64,000 bases of DNA from Inia geoffrensis (taxonomy: Eukaryota > Chordata > Mammalia > Artiodactyla > Iniidae). Where the stretch lies: the NCBI GenBank assembly GCA_036417435.1, contig CM070911.1, positions 1,426,001 to 1,490,000 of the forward strand, in the 5' to 3' direction. The position numbers and the translations under genes were made by a program. The notes below the pieces were generated by a model. That model was given only the letters and a program-made list of their open reading frames with translations. It searched no databases and had not been told where the DNA came from. Positions 47,597 through 58,386 of this stretch are shown here, in pieces. Every line of letters begins with the position of its first letter. The stretch's first letter is position 1.

Positions 47597-47831
47597 TGAG
47601 GATTTTCGTGCCCGGTGAGCTCTCATCAACAATACCATTGCAGAGGGGTCTCACCGTAACTGGGAGGTGGGAGTGGCCTGCTCCCTGGAATCCATTTCAT
47701 TTCCTTCCCAAGTCCCCGGCACCTGTTCTATGAGTGAGCTTGCAGAGTGACCACAGCGGTGGGGATGAGACCATAAATGGGCTCAACAAAGCAAGAGGAC
47801 TCTCTTCTCACCAAGGTTAATCAGGTAGCTG

Positions 47832-48252
47832 CCTCTGTGAGATTCCCGGGACTGCCAGAGCAAACACTGGGTGGCTGTAAACAACAGAAATTTATTCTCT
47901 CAAAGTTCTGGAGGCTCGGAGTGGGAATTCAAGGTGTCTGCAGGGCCATGCTCCCTCCCTCTGGAGGGGGTCCTTCCTTGCCTCTTCCAGCTTTGGGTGT
48001 TTCTGGCATTCCTGGTTTTGCTCATCTTGTAGCTGCATCACAGAAGCCTCTGCCTCCATGGTCACATGGTGTCCCTTCCTCTGGGCTCAAATTTCCCTCG
48101 TCTCATAAGGACACCAGTCACTGGAGCAGGAGCCACCTTTTAACTTGATCACATCTGCAAAGACCTTACTTCCAAATAAGGTTACCTGCACAGGTACCAG
48201 GAGTTAAGACTTGAGCGTATCTTTTGTGGGGACATGATTCTACCCACAACAC
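47832..48252 (-). mobile_element. MaLR-type LTR, antisense, inside the ERVL relic
   Basis: TAAACAACAGAAATTTATTC near the left, AGTTCTGGAGGCTCGGAGTG, TCTCATAAGGACACCAGTCA, and the right end ...GGGGACATGATTCTACCC are the reverse of a MaLR LTR. It is opposite in strand to the similar LTR at 16870. Confidence 0.8.
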
Positions 48253-48696
48253 TGTGGCTGCTGAGCCCCCAGTCTCTGAATGGAAGAGGTCAAGGCTGAG
48301 CTCTGGAGATAGCAGATTTCTGAGTGGGGAGGGGGTCCCACCAAGGAAGCAATGATCTGCACAGTAGAGCAGCAGTGGTCACATGTCCCTTCCCAATCAC
48401 ACCACACACTCTGTCATCCAGGAAATCATACAGAAATCAGGAAATGCCCTACTGAGGACTCAGCTACACTCAACCAGGAGAAAGTTCCCTGTGAGACTAG
48501 GGTGCTATCCTACAGAATGGGATGCATGCCTGGGAACCAGAACAGAGAGAGCCCTGAAAACACGGATCTCGGAGTCAAGGATAAGCAGTGAGACTGACTC
48601 CTCTTATGATGACTGCTAACAGCCCACTAAAAACATTTCTCCTGTGTATCTCTGGATCTTCAAGTCCCCCTGGTTTAGAATTACCAATCCCCTAAA

Positions 48697-48987
48697 GTGA
48701 AAATACTTCTACTAGTGCGAGTAACAAAGGTTCCATTGAACTGGAAGCTGCCAAGGCCACTTTGTCATTTGGGGCTTCTTGTGGCTCTGAATCATCAGTC
48801 AAAGAAAGGAGTTACTTCATTGTCTGGGGTGAGTTATCCTAATTATCGAGTGGAAGTAGAGTTGTCTCCCACAATGGGGACGGGGGGAATGTATCTAGAC
48901 TGCAAGAAATTCTTTGGAGTGTCTCAACCATGTCCCAGTAAAAGTGAAGAGATGAGTATAGCCATCCAACCAAAGAAAGAGCACTAA
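48697..48987 (+). pseudogene. dUTPase-like fragment of ERVL relic
   Basis: A 96-residue frame with a VPLNWKLP-like start followed by a hydrophobic stretch, an Asn-His-Gln-X-Lys-Lys-Gly-Val-Thr segment and a Pro-Asn-Tyr segment. This order resembles the dUTPase domain that ERVL elements carry at the end of pol, which hydrolyses dUTP. It is short, lacks the rest of the domain and is not expected to work. Confirmation needs a profile search. Confidence 0.5.
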
Positions 48988-49855
48988 GGACCCCGACCAC
49001 AAGGTCTGGGCCACCTCCACCCCTGACAGCATGATAATGCAGCGCGTCATGGAGGAAGCTGTGAATATCACAAGTGCAAATCTCCAGTTGCAAGACTGCT
49101 TAAGGATAAGAGGGCTGCAGCTTCTATGCACATTTTCTTCTTTGTCTGTGGTATATATTCATTATTATGACTCTTGCAAGGAGGTGTTTCATATATAGAT
49201 ATACATAATATGTATATAACTTAGGTATAATATATTAACAAACCACTTCCTTTTCATTTTCCCTTTATTATTTCCCTACTATTTTATTTAAGAAGGCTGG
49301 ATTTGGATAACTTTACAACATAGACTTTATTTACCTATTTTTTCCTTGTCTTGTTCCACTTTTTATTTTTTTAACATCTTTATTGGAGTATAATTGCTTT
49401 ACAATGGTGTGTTAGTTTCTGCTTTATAACAAAGCGATTCAGCTCTGCATATACACACATCCCCATATCTCCTCCCTCTTGCGTCTCCCTCCCACCCTCC
49501 CTAGCCCACCCCTCTAGGTGGTCACAAAGCACCCAGCTGATCTCCCTGTGCTATGCAGCTGCCTCCCACTAGCTATCTGTTTTACATTTGGTAGTGTATA
49601 TATGTCCATGCCACTCTCTCATTTCATCCCAGCTTATCCTTCCCCCTCCTCGTGTCCTCAAGTCCATTCTCTATGCCTGTGTCTTTATTCCTGTCCTGCC
49701 CCTAGGTTCTTCAGAACCTTTTTTTTTTTTTTTTTAGATTCCATATATATGTGTTAGCATACGGTATTTGTTTTTCCCTTTCTGACTTACTTCACTCTGC
49801 ATGGCAGTCTCTAGGTCCATCCACCTCACTACAAATAACTCAATTTTGTTTCTTT

Positions 49856-52334
49856 TTATGGATAATATTCCATTGTATATATGTGCCACATCTTCTTTAT
49901 CCATTCATCTGTTGATGGACACTTAGGTTGCTTCCATGTCCTGGCTATTGTAAATAGAGCTGCGATGAACAATGTGGTACATGACTCTTTTTGAATTATG
50001 GTTTCCTCAGGGTATATGCCCAGTAGTGTGATTGCTGGGTTGTATGGTAGTTCTATTTTTAGTTTTTTGAGGAACCTCCATACTGTGCTCCAGAGTGGCT
50101 GTATCAATTTACATTCCCACCAACGGTGCAAGAGTGTTCCCTTTTCTCCACACCCTCTCCAGCATTTATTGTTTATAGATTTTTTGATGATGGCCATTCT
50201 GACTGGTGTGAGGGGATACCTCATTGTAGTTTTGATTTGCATTTCTATAATGATTAGTGATGTTGAGCATCCTCTCATGTGTTTGTTGGCAATCTGTATA
50301 TCTTCTTTGGAGAAATGTCCGTTTAGGTCTTCTGCCCATTTTTGGATTGGGTTGTTTGTTTTTTGATATTGAGCAGCATGAGCTGCTTTTGTATTTTGGA
50401 GATTAATCCTTTGTCTGTTGCTTCATTTTCAAATATTTTCTCCCCTTCTGAGGGCTGTCTTTTCATCTTGTTTATGGTTTCCTTTGCTGTGCAAAAGCTT
50501 TTAAGTTTCATTAAGTCCCATTTGTTTATTTTTGTTTTTATTTCCATTTCTCTAGGAGGTGGGTCAAAAAGGATCTTGCTGTGATTTATGTCATGGAGTG
50601 TTCTGCCTATGTTTTCCTCTAAGAGTTTTATAGTGTCTGGTCTTACATTTAGGTCTTTAGTCCATTTTGAGTTTATTTTTGTGTACAGTGTTAGGGAGTG
50701 TTCTAATTTCATTCTTTTACATGTAGCTGTCCAATTTTCCCAGCACCACTTATTGAAGAGGCTGTCTTTTCTCCATTGTATATTCTTGCCTCCTTTATCA
50801 AATATAAGGAGGCAAGAATGTGTGTGGGCTTATCTCTGGGCTTTCTATCCTGTTCCATTGATCTATATTTCTGTTTTTGTGCCAATACCATACTTTCTTG
50901 ATTACTGTAGCTTTGTAGTATAGTCTGAAGTCAGGGAGCCTGATTCCTCCAGCTCCGTTTTTCATCCTCAAGATTACCTTGGCTCTTCAGGGTCGTTTTG
51001 TGTTTCCATACAAATTGTGAAAATTTTTGTTCCAGTTCTGTGAAAAATGCCATTGGTAGTTTGATAGGGATTGCATGAATCTGTAGATTGCTTTGGGTAG
51101 CATATTCATTTTCACAATGTTGATTCTTCCAATCCAAGAACATGGTATATCTCTCCATCTGTTTGTGTCATCTTTAATTTCTTTTATCGGTGTCTTATAG
51201 TTTTCTGCATACAGGTCTTTTGTCTCCTTAGGTAGGTTTATCCCTAGGTATTTTATTCTTTTTGTTGCAATGGTAAATGGGAGTATTTTCTTAATTTCAC
51301 TTTCAGATTTTTCATCATTATTGTATAGGAATGCAAGAGATTTCTGTGCATTAATTTTGTATCCTGCAACCTTACCAAATTCATTGATTAGCTCTGGCAG
51401 TTTTCTGGTAGCATCTTTAGGTTTCTCTATGTATAGTATCATGTCATCTGCAAACAGTGACAGCTTTACTTCCTCTTTTCCAATTTGGATTCCTTTTCAT
51501 TGTCATTTGCTTCTAGGTATTTTTTGATTTCCTCTTTGATTTCTTCAGTGATCTCTTGGTTATTTAGTAGCGTATCATTTAGCCTCCATGTGTTGGTATT
51601 TTTTACAGGTTTTTTTTCCTGTAATTGATATCTAGTCTCATAGTGTTGTGGTCAGAAAAGATACTTGATATGATTTCAATTTTCTTAAATTTACCAAGGC
51701 TTGATTTGTGACTCAAGATATGATCTGTCCTGAAGAATGTTCCATGAGCACTTGAGAAGAAAGTATATGCTGTTGTTTTTGTATGGAATGTCCTATAAAT
51801 ATCAATTAAGTCCATCTTGTTTAATGTATCACTTAAAGCTTGTGTTTCCTTATTTATTTTCATTTTGGATGATCTGTCCATTGACAAAAGTAGGGTGTTA
51901 AAGTCCCCTACTATGATTGTGTTACTGTCAGTTTCCCCTCTTATGGCTGTTAACATTTGCCTTATGTATTCAGGTGCTCCTATGTTGGGTGCATAAATAT
52001 TTACAATTGTTATATCTTCTTCTTGGATTGATCCCTTGATCATTATGTAGTGTCCTTCTTTGTCTCTTGTAATAGTCTTTATTTTAAAGTCTATTTTGTC
52101 TGATATGACAATTGCTACTCCAGCTTTCTTTTGATTTCCATTTGCATGGAATATCTTTTTCCATCCCCTCATTTTCAGTCTGCATGTGTTCCTAGGTCTG
52201 AAGTGGGTTTCTTGTAGACAGCATATGCATGGGTATTGTTTTTGTATCCAGTCAGCCAGTCTATGTCTTTTGGTTGGAGCATTTAATCCATTTATATTTA
52301 AGTTAGTTATCAATATGTATGTTCCTATTACCAT
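49856..52334 (-). pseudogene. L1 ORF2 (endonuclease and reverse transcriptase), broken
   Basis: The 243-residue frame at 51603-52334 holds a complete-looking apurinic-type endonuclease domain: QETH with Glu42, NIY with Tyr114, GDFN with Asp144 and Asn146, TDH with Asp204, and SDH with Asp228 and His229. In intact L1 this nicks target DNA. After stops near 51600 the text jumps, at about 51492-51500, straight to the FADD box (51443-51454) of the reverse transcriptase, so fingers and early palm are gone. Thumb and C-terminal parts follow in shifted frames (50987-51442, 50323-50712, 49856-50278), including the CWWEC-like cysteine region as RWWECK. Length about 2.5 kb against 3.8 kb usual. Confidence 0.85.
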
Positions 52335-52379
52335 TTTCTTAATTGTTTTGGGTTTGTTATTGTAAGTCTTTTCCTTCTC

Positions 52380-53330
52380 TTGTGTTTCCTGCCTAAAGAA
52401 GTTATTTTAACATTTGTTGTAGAGCTGGTTTGGTGGTGGTGAATTTTCTTAGTTTTTGTTTCTCTGTAAAGGTTTTCATTTCTCTGTCAAATCTGAATGA
52501 GATCCTTGCTAGGTAGAGTAATCTTGGTTGTAGGTTTTTCCCTTTCATCACTTTCAGTATGTCCTGCCACTCCCTTCTGGCTTGCAGAGCTTCTGCTGAA
52601 AGATCATCTGTTAACCTTATGGGGATTCCCTTGTATGTTAATTGTGGCTTTTCCCTTGCTGCTTTTAATATGTTTTCTCTGTATTTAAGTTTTGATAGTT
52701 TGATTAATGTTTCTTGGCATGTTTCTCCTTGGATTTTTCCTGTATGGGACTCTCTGTGCTTCCTGGACTTGATTGACTATTTCCTTCCCAGTATTAGGGA
52801 AGTTTTCAACTATAATCTCTTCAAATATTTTCTCAGTCCCTTTTTTTTTTCTCTTTTTCTTCTGGGACCCCTATAATTTGAATGTTGGTGCATTTAATGT
52901 TGTCCCAGAGGTCTCTGAGATTGTCCTCAATTCTTTTCATTCTTTTCTCTTTATTCTGCTCTGTGGTAGTTATTTCCATTATTTTATCTTCCAGGTCACG
53001 TATCCATTCTTCTGCCTCAGTTATTCTGCTATTGATTCCTTCTAGAGAATTTTTAATTTCATTTATTGGGTTGTTCATCATTGTTTGTTTGCCCTTAGTT
53101 CTTCTAGGTCCTTGTTAAACATTTCTTTTATGTTCTCCATTCTGTTTCCAAGATTTTGGATCATCTTTACTATCATTACTCTGAATTCTTTTTCAGGTAG
53201 AGTGCTTATTTCCTCTTCATTTGTTTGGCCTGGTGGGTTTTTACCATGCTCCTTCATCTACTGTGTATTACTCTTTCTTCTCATTTTGCTTAACTTTCTG
53301 TGTTTGGGGGTCTCCATTTCACAGGCTGCA
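52380..53330 (-). pseudogene. L1 ORF1 (RNA-binding chaperone), broken
   Basis: The clearest frame, 52833-53081, reads from NEIKNSLEGINSRITEAEEW, the end of the coiled coil, into an IQIIGVPEE segment at the start of the RRM domain. Upstream METPKHRK-like start lies near 53320. Stops and a frameshift at the A-run near 52840 break it. In intact L1 this protein trimerises and coats the element RNA. Confidence 0.75.
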
Positions 53331-55455
53331 AGTTTATAGCTCCCGTTGTTTTTGGTGTCTGCTCCCACTGGGTAAGGTGGGTTCAGTGGGCTGTGTAGGC
53401 TTCCTGGTAGAGGGGACTGGTGCCTGTGTTCTGGTGGATAAGGCTGGATCTTGTCTTTCTGGTGAGCAGGACCACGTCTGGTGGTATGTTTGGGGGTGTC
53501 TGTGACCTTATTATGATTTTAGGCAGCCTCTCTGCTAATGGGTGGCATTGTGTTCCTTTCTTGCTAGTTGTTTTGCATAGGGTGTCCAGCACTGTAGCTT
53601 GCTGGTCGTTGAGGGGAGCTGGGTCTTAGTGTTGAGATGGAGACCTCTAGGAGAACTTTCGACTTTTGATATTACATAGGGCTGGGAGATCTCTGGTGGA
53701 CCAATGTCGAACTTGTCTCTCTCACCTCAGAGGCTCAGACCTGACACCCAGCCAGAGCACTGCAATGCTGTCAGCCACATGGCTCAGAAGAAAAGGGAGG
53801 AAAAAAAAGGAAAGAAAGAAAGAAAAAATAATAATAAAATAAAAGTTATTAAAATAGAAAAAAATTATTAAAAATTATAATGTAATAAAAAAAAGAAAGA
53901 GAGAAAGAAAGAATAGGGCAACCAAACCATAAAACGAACCCACGAATGATAACAAACACTAAAAACTACAACAACAAAAAAAAGACAGTCAGAACCCTAG
54001 GAAAAATGGCAAAAGCAAAGCTATATGGAAAAAATCACACAAAGAAGCATACACATACATACTCACAAAAAGAGAAAAAGGAAAAAAATACATATATATA
54101 AAAAATTTTAAAAGGAAGAGAGCAACCATATCAATAAACAAATCTAACAATGATAATAAGCTCTAAATACTAAGATAAACATAAAACCAGAAACAAATTA
54201 GATGCAGAAAGCAAGTCTACAGTTGCTCCCAAAGTCCACTGCCTCAATTTTGGGATGATTCATTGTCTATTCAGGTATTCCACAGATGCAGGGTACATCA
54301 AGTTGACTGTGGGGATTTAATCCGCTGCTCCTGAGGCTGCTGGGAGAAATTTCCCTTTCTCTTCTTTGTTCGCACAGCTCCTGGGGCTCAGCTTTGGCTT
54401 TGGCCCCACCTCTGCATGTAGGTTGCCTGAGGGCATCTTTTCCTGCCCAGACAGCATCTGTTCCTGCCCAGAGAGGACGGGGTTGAAAGAGCAGCTGATT
54501 AGGGGGCTCTGGCTCACTCAGGCCAAGAGGAGGGAGAGGTACAGAATGCAGGGCGAGCCTGTGGTGGCAGAGGCCAGTGTGACGTTGCACCAGCCTGAGA
54601 CAACCCGTGTGTTCTCCTGGGGAAGTTGTTCCTATATCATGGGACCCTGGCAGTGGCAGGCTGCACAGGCTCCCGGGAGGGGAAGTGCAGATAATGACCT
54701 GTGCTTCCACACAGGCTTTTTGGTGGCTGCAGCAGCAGCCTTAGCATCTCATGTCCATCTCTGGGGTCCACGCTGATAGCCGCAGCTTGCGTCCACCTCT
54801 GGAGCTCGTTTAGGCAGTGCTCTGAATCCCCTCTCCACACGCACCCCAAAACAATCGTCTCTTGGCTCTTAGGCAGCTCCAGACCTTTTCCCAGACTCCC
54901 TCCCGGCTAGCTGTGGCGCACTAACCCCCTTCAGGCTGTGTTCATGCAGCCAACCCCACTCCTCTCCCTGGGATCTGACCTCCGAAGCCCGAGCCTCAGC
55001 CTCCAGCCCCCATCCACCCCAGAGGGTGAGCAGACAAGCCACTTGGGCTGGTGAATGCTGGTCAGCACCAATCCTCTGTGCAGGAATCTCTCCGCTTTGC
55101 CCTCTGTAACCCTGTTGTTGTGCTCTCCTCCATGGCTCCGAAGCTTCCCCCCACCCACCCTCCGTTTCCACCAGTGAAGGGGCTTCCTAGGGTGTGGAAA
55201 CTTTTCCTCCTTCATGGCTCCCTCCCAGAGGTGCAGGTCCTGTCTTTAACTTTTTGTCTCTGTTTTCCCTTTTTTCTTTTGCCCTACCCAGGTACATGGG
55301 GAGTTTCTTGCCTTTTGGAAAGTCTGAGGTCTTCTGCCAGCATTCAGTAGGTGTTCTGTAGGAGTTGTTCCACATGTAGATGTAGTTTTGATGTATTTGT
55401 GGGGAGGAAGGTGATCTCCATGTCTTACTCCTCTGCCATCTTGAGGGCACCCCTC
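53331..55455 (-). promoter_or_regulatory. L1 5' UTR (internal promoter region)
   Basis: About 2.1 kb between the element's 5' end and ORF1. The distal 1.2 kb (54250-55455) is GC-rich; a block at 53785-54230 is A/T-rich. The 5' UTR of L1 normally holds an internal RNA polymerase II promoter. The many small frames on both strands here (for example 54267-54710 and 54366-54776) are non-coding by this reading. Confidence 0.7.
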
Positions 55456-55509
55456 CAACATAGAATTTAGAATAGAAAATATGCAGGTGGAATTGTTGTT
55501 TGTTTTGGC

Positions 55510-55695
55510 TTTTTCATGAGACCACTTTATTGAGGTATGATTGACATACAAAAAACTGTACATATTTAATGTATATAACTTGATGGATTTGGAGATAAGT
55601 ATACATCCGTGAAACCATCATGTCTATACTGTGAACTTTTCCATCACCTCCACAAGTCTTCTCCCACCCTCTTTGTTTATTGTCATTTCTTTCTC
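55510..55695 (-). mobile_element. old L1 3' UTR, antisense
   Basis: CCACTTTATTGAGGTATGAT, TTGACATACAAAAAACTGTA and AAACCATCATGTCTATACTG are the reverse of an older L1M-type 3' end. Confidence 0.8.
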
Positions 55696-56125
55696 TGTTT
55701 TTTTTTAACTGGAATTCACAGCACCCAGAGATGGAGATGCTGGCAGTTAGGAGCCAGTACCCCATTGTAGGAAGAGCACAGAGCATGTGGCAGCAGCCCA
55801 GCCAGAAGCAGGAGGCTCCCGAGTTCCTGCCTTGAGAGGCCAAGGTGATTTCAAGATTGCTGTGAGCTCAGCTGGTGGCTTTACCCGGGGTTTCAGCCCC
55901 CCTGATCTGGATGACAATGCGTCTCTGTTTCTCCTCCAACAGGATACCCCCACTTTTGTTCCTCCAATCCTTTCCAAAACGTTTGGTTTCTGTTTTCTCA
56001 ACTGATCTGTGACTGATGAACCCATTATCAACTGTTTTTTACCTACCCATGCACTTTTCTGTTTACCGATGTCTTCTTTAACCTGCCTGATTGCTAGGAT
56101 GGTCCCCAAGAGTTTATCCTGTGAC
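55696..56125. other. unassigned stretch
   Basis: The 173-residue minus frame at 55747-56268 is the longest frame outside an L1 ORF that I could not assign. It has no domain or known motif visible, crosses into an L2 relic at its 5' end, and has no plausible gene context. Confidence 0.45.
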
Positions 56126-56129
56126 TGCA

Positions 56130-56275
56130 CTAAATAATGAGCTTCTCGAGGGCGTGCATGATGCCTATTCATCTTTGAATCTGATGACCTTACACTGCTG
56201 GCTACAGCATACAGCTCAGTGCCTAACATACAGCACCGGCTCAGTAAATACCTAATGAATGGCCTCATTTACTCT
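56130..56275 (+). mobile_element. L2 3' end
   Basis: GAGCTTCTCGAGGGCGTGCA, TCAGTGCCTAACATACAGCA and GGCTCAGTAAATACCTAATG follow the L2 terminal order. Confidence 0.65.
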
Positions 56276-56279
56276 CATG

Positions 56280-57395
56280 ACTTCAACCAGATCTACCTGG
56301 AGCTGAGTCTTATAGGCAAGTCCATAATCTGACCTCTCTCCTGAAGAGATTATTTAATTGGCAGCTATACCCAACTGTCTTGAATCACCTTCAGCTCATT
56401 GTAACTCATACCAAACTTGTCTACTCCCCATTCCCAAATTCCAGTATTCATTTAATAGCATTATCACCTACAAGTAACTAAAACTAGAATCCTTAGCATT
56501 ATTTTCAAGCTGGCTGTGGCTAACCCATTGAAGAACAGAGCCGCATGGACAGCAGCCCCACACCCCTCCTGGAGGGTGGGTAGAGCCCTCACCCCAAGCC
56601 TGCAAACTTGCTCCTCTGTCCCTGCTCTAAGGCTTCTCTCTCAGTCTGTGCCGCTGGCATATTTAGTTCTGAAACCCACGTGAACCTGCCCATTGGCTAA
56701 CCAGACTGCATCTATTCAGCTTAGAGGTCCACATGTCCTCCTAATTTTGGTCTTCCTCTCTTGGTCCTAATTCCTCTCATCAAGCAGGTTAACCTGTGTC
56801 CTAAGAGTCTTCCTTCCCTGTCTGTCTGTGGGAGCAGGAGAAAGATTATCAAATCCTGTTCACTCCCCATGTCCCTCTACCACCTCTGCTCATGGAGTCC
56901 AAGCTCTGGCCTCCCGTCTAGATGACAGAAAATTACAATTATCTGGTCTTCCTCCCTCCCTTCTCCAGTCAGCTTCCCACACCGATATCACAATGATCCT
57001 TTAGATGTGTGAAAATTAATATTATTTAATCCATTAGCTCTCCCATTAACTAAAATAAAATAAAAACCCCTTATCTTATTGTCTCCTGTGTTTTGTATGG
57101 AATTGAATTAACTGATTATGTCACCAAATTCTCAAGCATTAGAACCATGTCTTTTTCATTTATTATCCTTTTTATTTGTTTCAGAACCAAGTCTAGGGAC
57201 TTCTGACCATCCCTCCAACTGTGCGCTCCTGACAGTTTTTATTGCTAGATGTTTGAAATAGTGTGTAAAAGAGCAGGATTTAATATTAGGACACAGAAGC
57301 TAGTACCTGTCCTTCTTCACCCACAGAGCATATACAGATTGCACATAACAGAAAATTCAACTTAAAGTTGATTTATTGCCCCACATAATTGGAAA
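56280..57395. other. mostly unassigned, L2-like text near 56870-57110
   Basis: CTCCCTCCCTTCTCCAGTCAG...ATGATCCTTTAGATGTGTGA (56948-57012) looks like L2. The remainder shows no gene. Confidence 0.35.
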
Positions 57396-57407
57396 TTTAA
57401 AAGTAGA

Positions 57408-57613
57408 TGGGCTTCCCTGGTGGCGCAGTGGTTGAGAGTCCGCCAGCCGATGCAGGGGACACAGGTTCATGCCCCGGTCCGGGAAGATCCCACATGCCGC
57501 GGAGCGGCTGGGCCCGTGAGCCATGGCCGCTGAGCCTGCGCATCCGGAGCCTGTGCTCCGCAATGGGAGAGGCCACAGCAGTGAGAGGCCTGCATACCTC
57601 AAAAAAAAAAAAA
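57408..57613 (+). mobile_element. CHR-2-type SINE with target duplication
   Basis: Very well preserved body with a 15+ A tail. Short flank AAAAGTAGA at 57399-57407 and 57614-57622. The 202-residue plus frame starting at 57407 runs out of the SINE into unrelated flank and is not a gene. Confidence 0.95.
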
Positions 57614-57624
57614 AAAAGTAGAGA

Positions 57625-58079
57625 GAGCTTTGGGGTTGTTTGGTTGACGTGCACCATGTCACCAAGAATACAGACCCCTCTGCTCTGTCTTTCCCCACGT
57701 CCACCCCTTCAGAAGGCAGGTGGCAAACCCCGTGACAGACAGGCTTGTGTCAGTGGTCAGGCCTCCAAGCATCCTTGTCCATGCTCAGTGGAGAGAGAGC
57801 AAACCGCTCTTCCAATTTCTGTTCAATCAAGTGTCCTGAGATCACTTTGTTTGGGCTGTGTAAGTAACATCCCACTCCTGCCCATGACAACAGAAGTGAG
57901 CCTGGCATTGGAGAGTGAGGATGCATTGCTGGGGGCTCATCCCAAAGCACAGGGCACCTTGGGGAAAGGCCGGGATCCTTGGGAAAAAATCCAGGGATTT
58001 TTACTTTTCAGTTAGTTTTTTTTCAGCTGTACATCAAAAGAACTTAACCACGGGAGTGTAACTAAATAAGATACTTACT

Positions 58080-58080
<1 letters not shown>
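57625..58080. other. unassigned stretch
   Basis: No repeat or coding domain recognised. Confidence 0.4.

Positions 58081-58082
<2 letters not shown>

Positions 58083-58131
<49 letters not shown>
58083..58131. repeat. (TA)n microsatellite
   Basis: About 24 uninterrupted TA units. Perfect dinucleotide tracts of this length are usually polymorphic. Confidence 0.97.
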
Positions 58132-58135
<4 letters not shown>

Positions 58136-58139
58136 TAAT

Positions 58140-58344
58140 ATACATATTTCCCAGATAGGAGTCCAGTCTGGTGAAGGGTTTACAGTGTCTCTAAGCAACC
58201 CAGCTCCATCAGCGTCTGTTCTTCCATTCCCAGAGTGTTGCTCTCATCCTCAGACACAAGACGTCTGATGCTCCTCAAGTAGCACCTTCACAGTCCAGGC
58301 AGAACGAAGTGACAAAGGATGCCAGTGAGTCTCCAGCCCTCCAA

Positions 58345-58386
<42 letters not shown>

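Larger units (their letters stand above)
46485..49100 (+). mobile_element. second decayed ERVL-type region (RNase H to dUTPase)
   Basis: Plus-strand text resembles the connection and RNase H parts of an ERVL polymerase (about 46680-47500), with further matches near 47770-47800, and ends with a dUTPase-like frame at 48697-48987. It is interrupted by a 12-bp minisatellite (47503) and a MaLR LTR (47832). All coding capacity is lost. It overlaps in content with the copy at 32-34.6 kb, so I treat it as a separate insertion. Confidence 0.5.
49329..55455 (-). mobile_element. nearly complete young L1 with ORF2 deletion
   Basis: All parts are present in order on the minus strand: 5' UTR (55455 to about 53331), ORF1 (about 53330-52380), ORF2 (52334-49856) and 3' UTR to AATAAAGATGTT (49371 region). 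The start AGATGGCAGAGGAGTAAGAC (55436 downwards) is a typical L1 5' end. Flanks CAACATAGACTTT (49316-49328) and CAACATAGAATTT (55456-55468) match at 11 of 13 and are likely target duplications. About 1.2 kb of ORF2 is missing and both frames are broken, so it cannot move on its own. Confidence 0.9.

Noticed and set aside
54267..54776. Overlapping frames of 147 and 136 residues on opposite strands
   Set aside because: They lie within the GC-rich 5' UTR of the minus-strand L1 and resemble no protein; open frames on both strands are a base-composition effect.
55747..56268. 173-residue minus-strand frame
   Set aside because: No domain, signal or repeat structure is visible, and its 5' end falls in an L2 relic. 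No gene context supports it.
57407..58015. 202-residue plus-strand frame
   Set aside because: The first third is a translated SINE including its A tail (lysines); the rest is unrelated flank.
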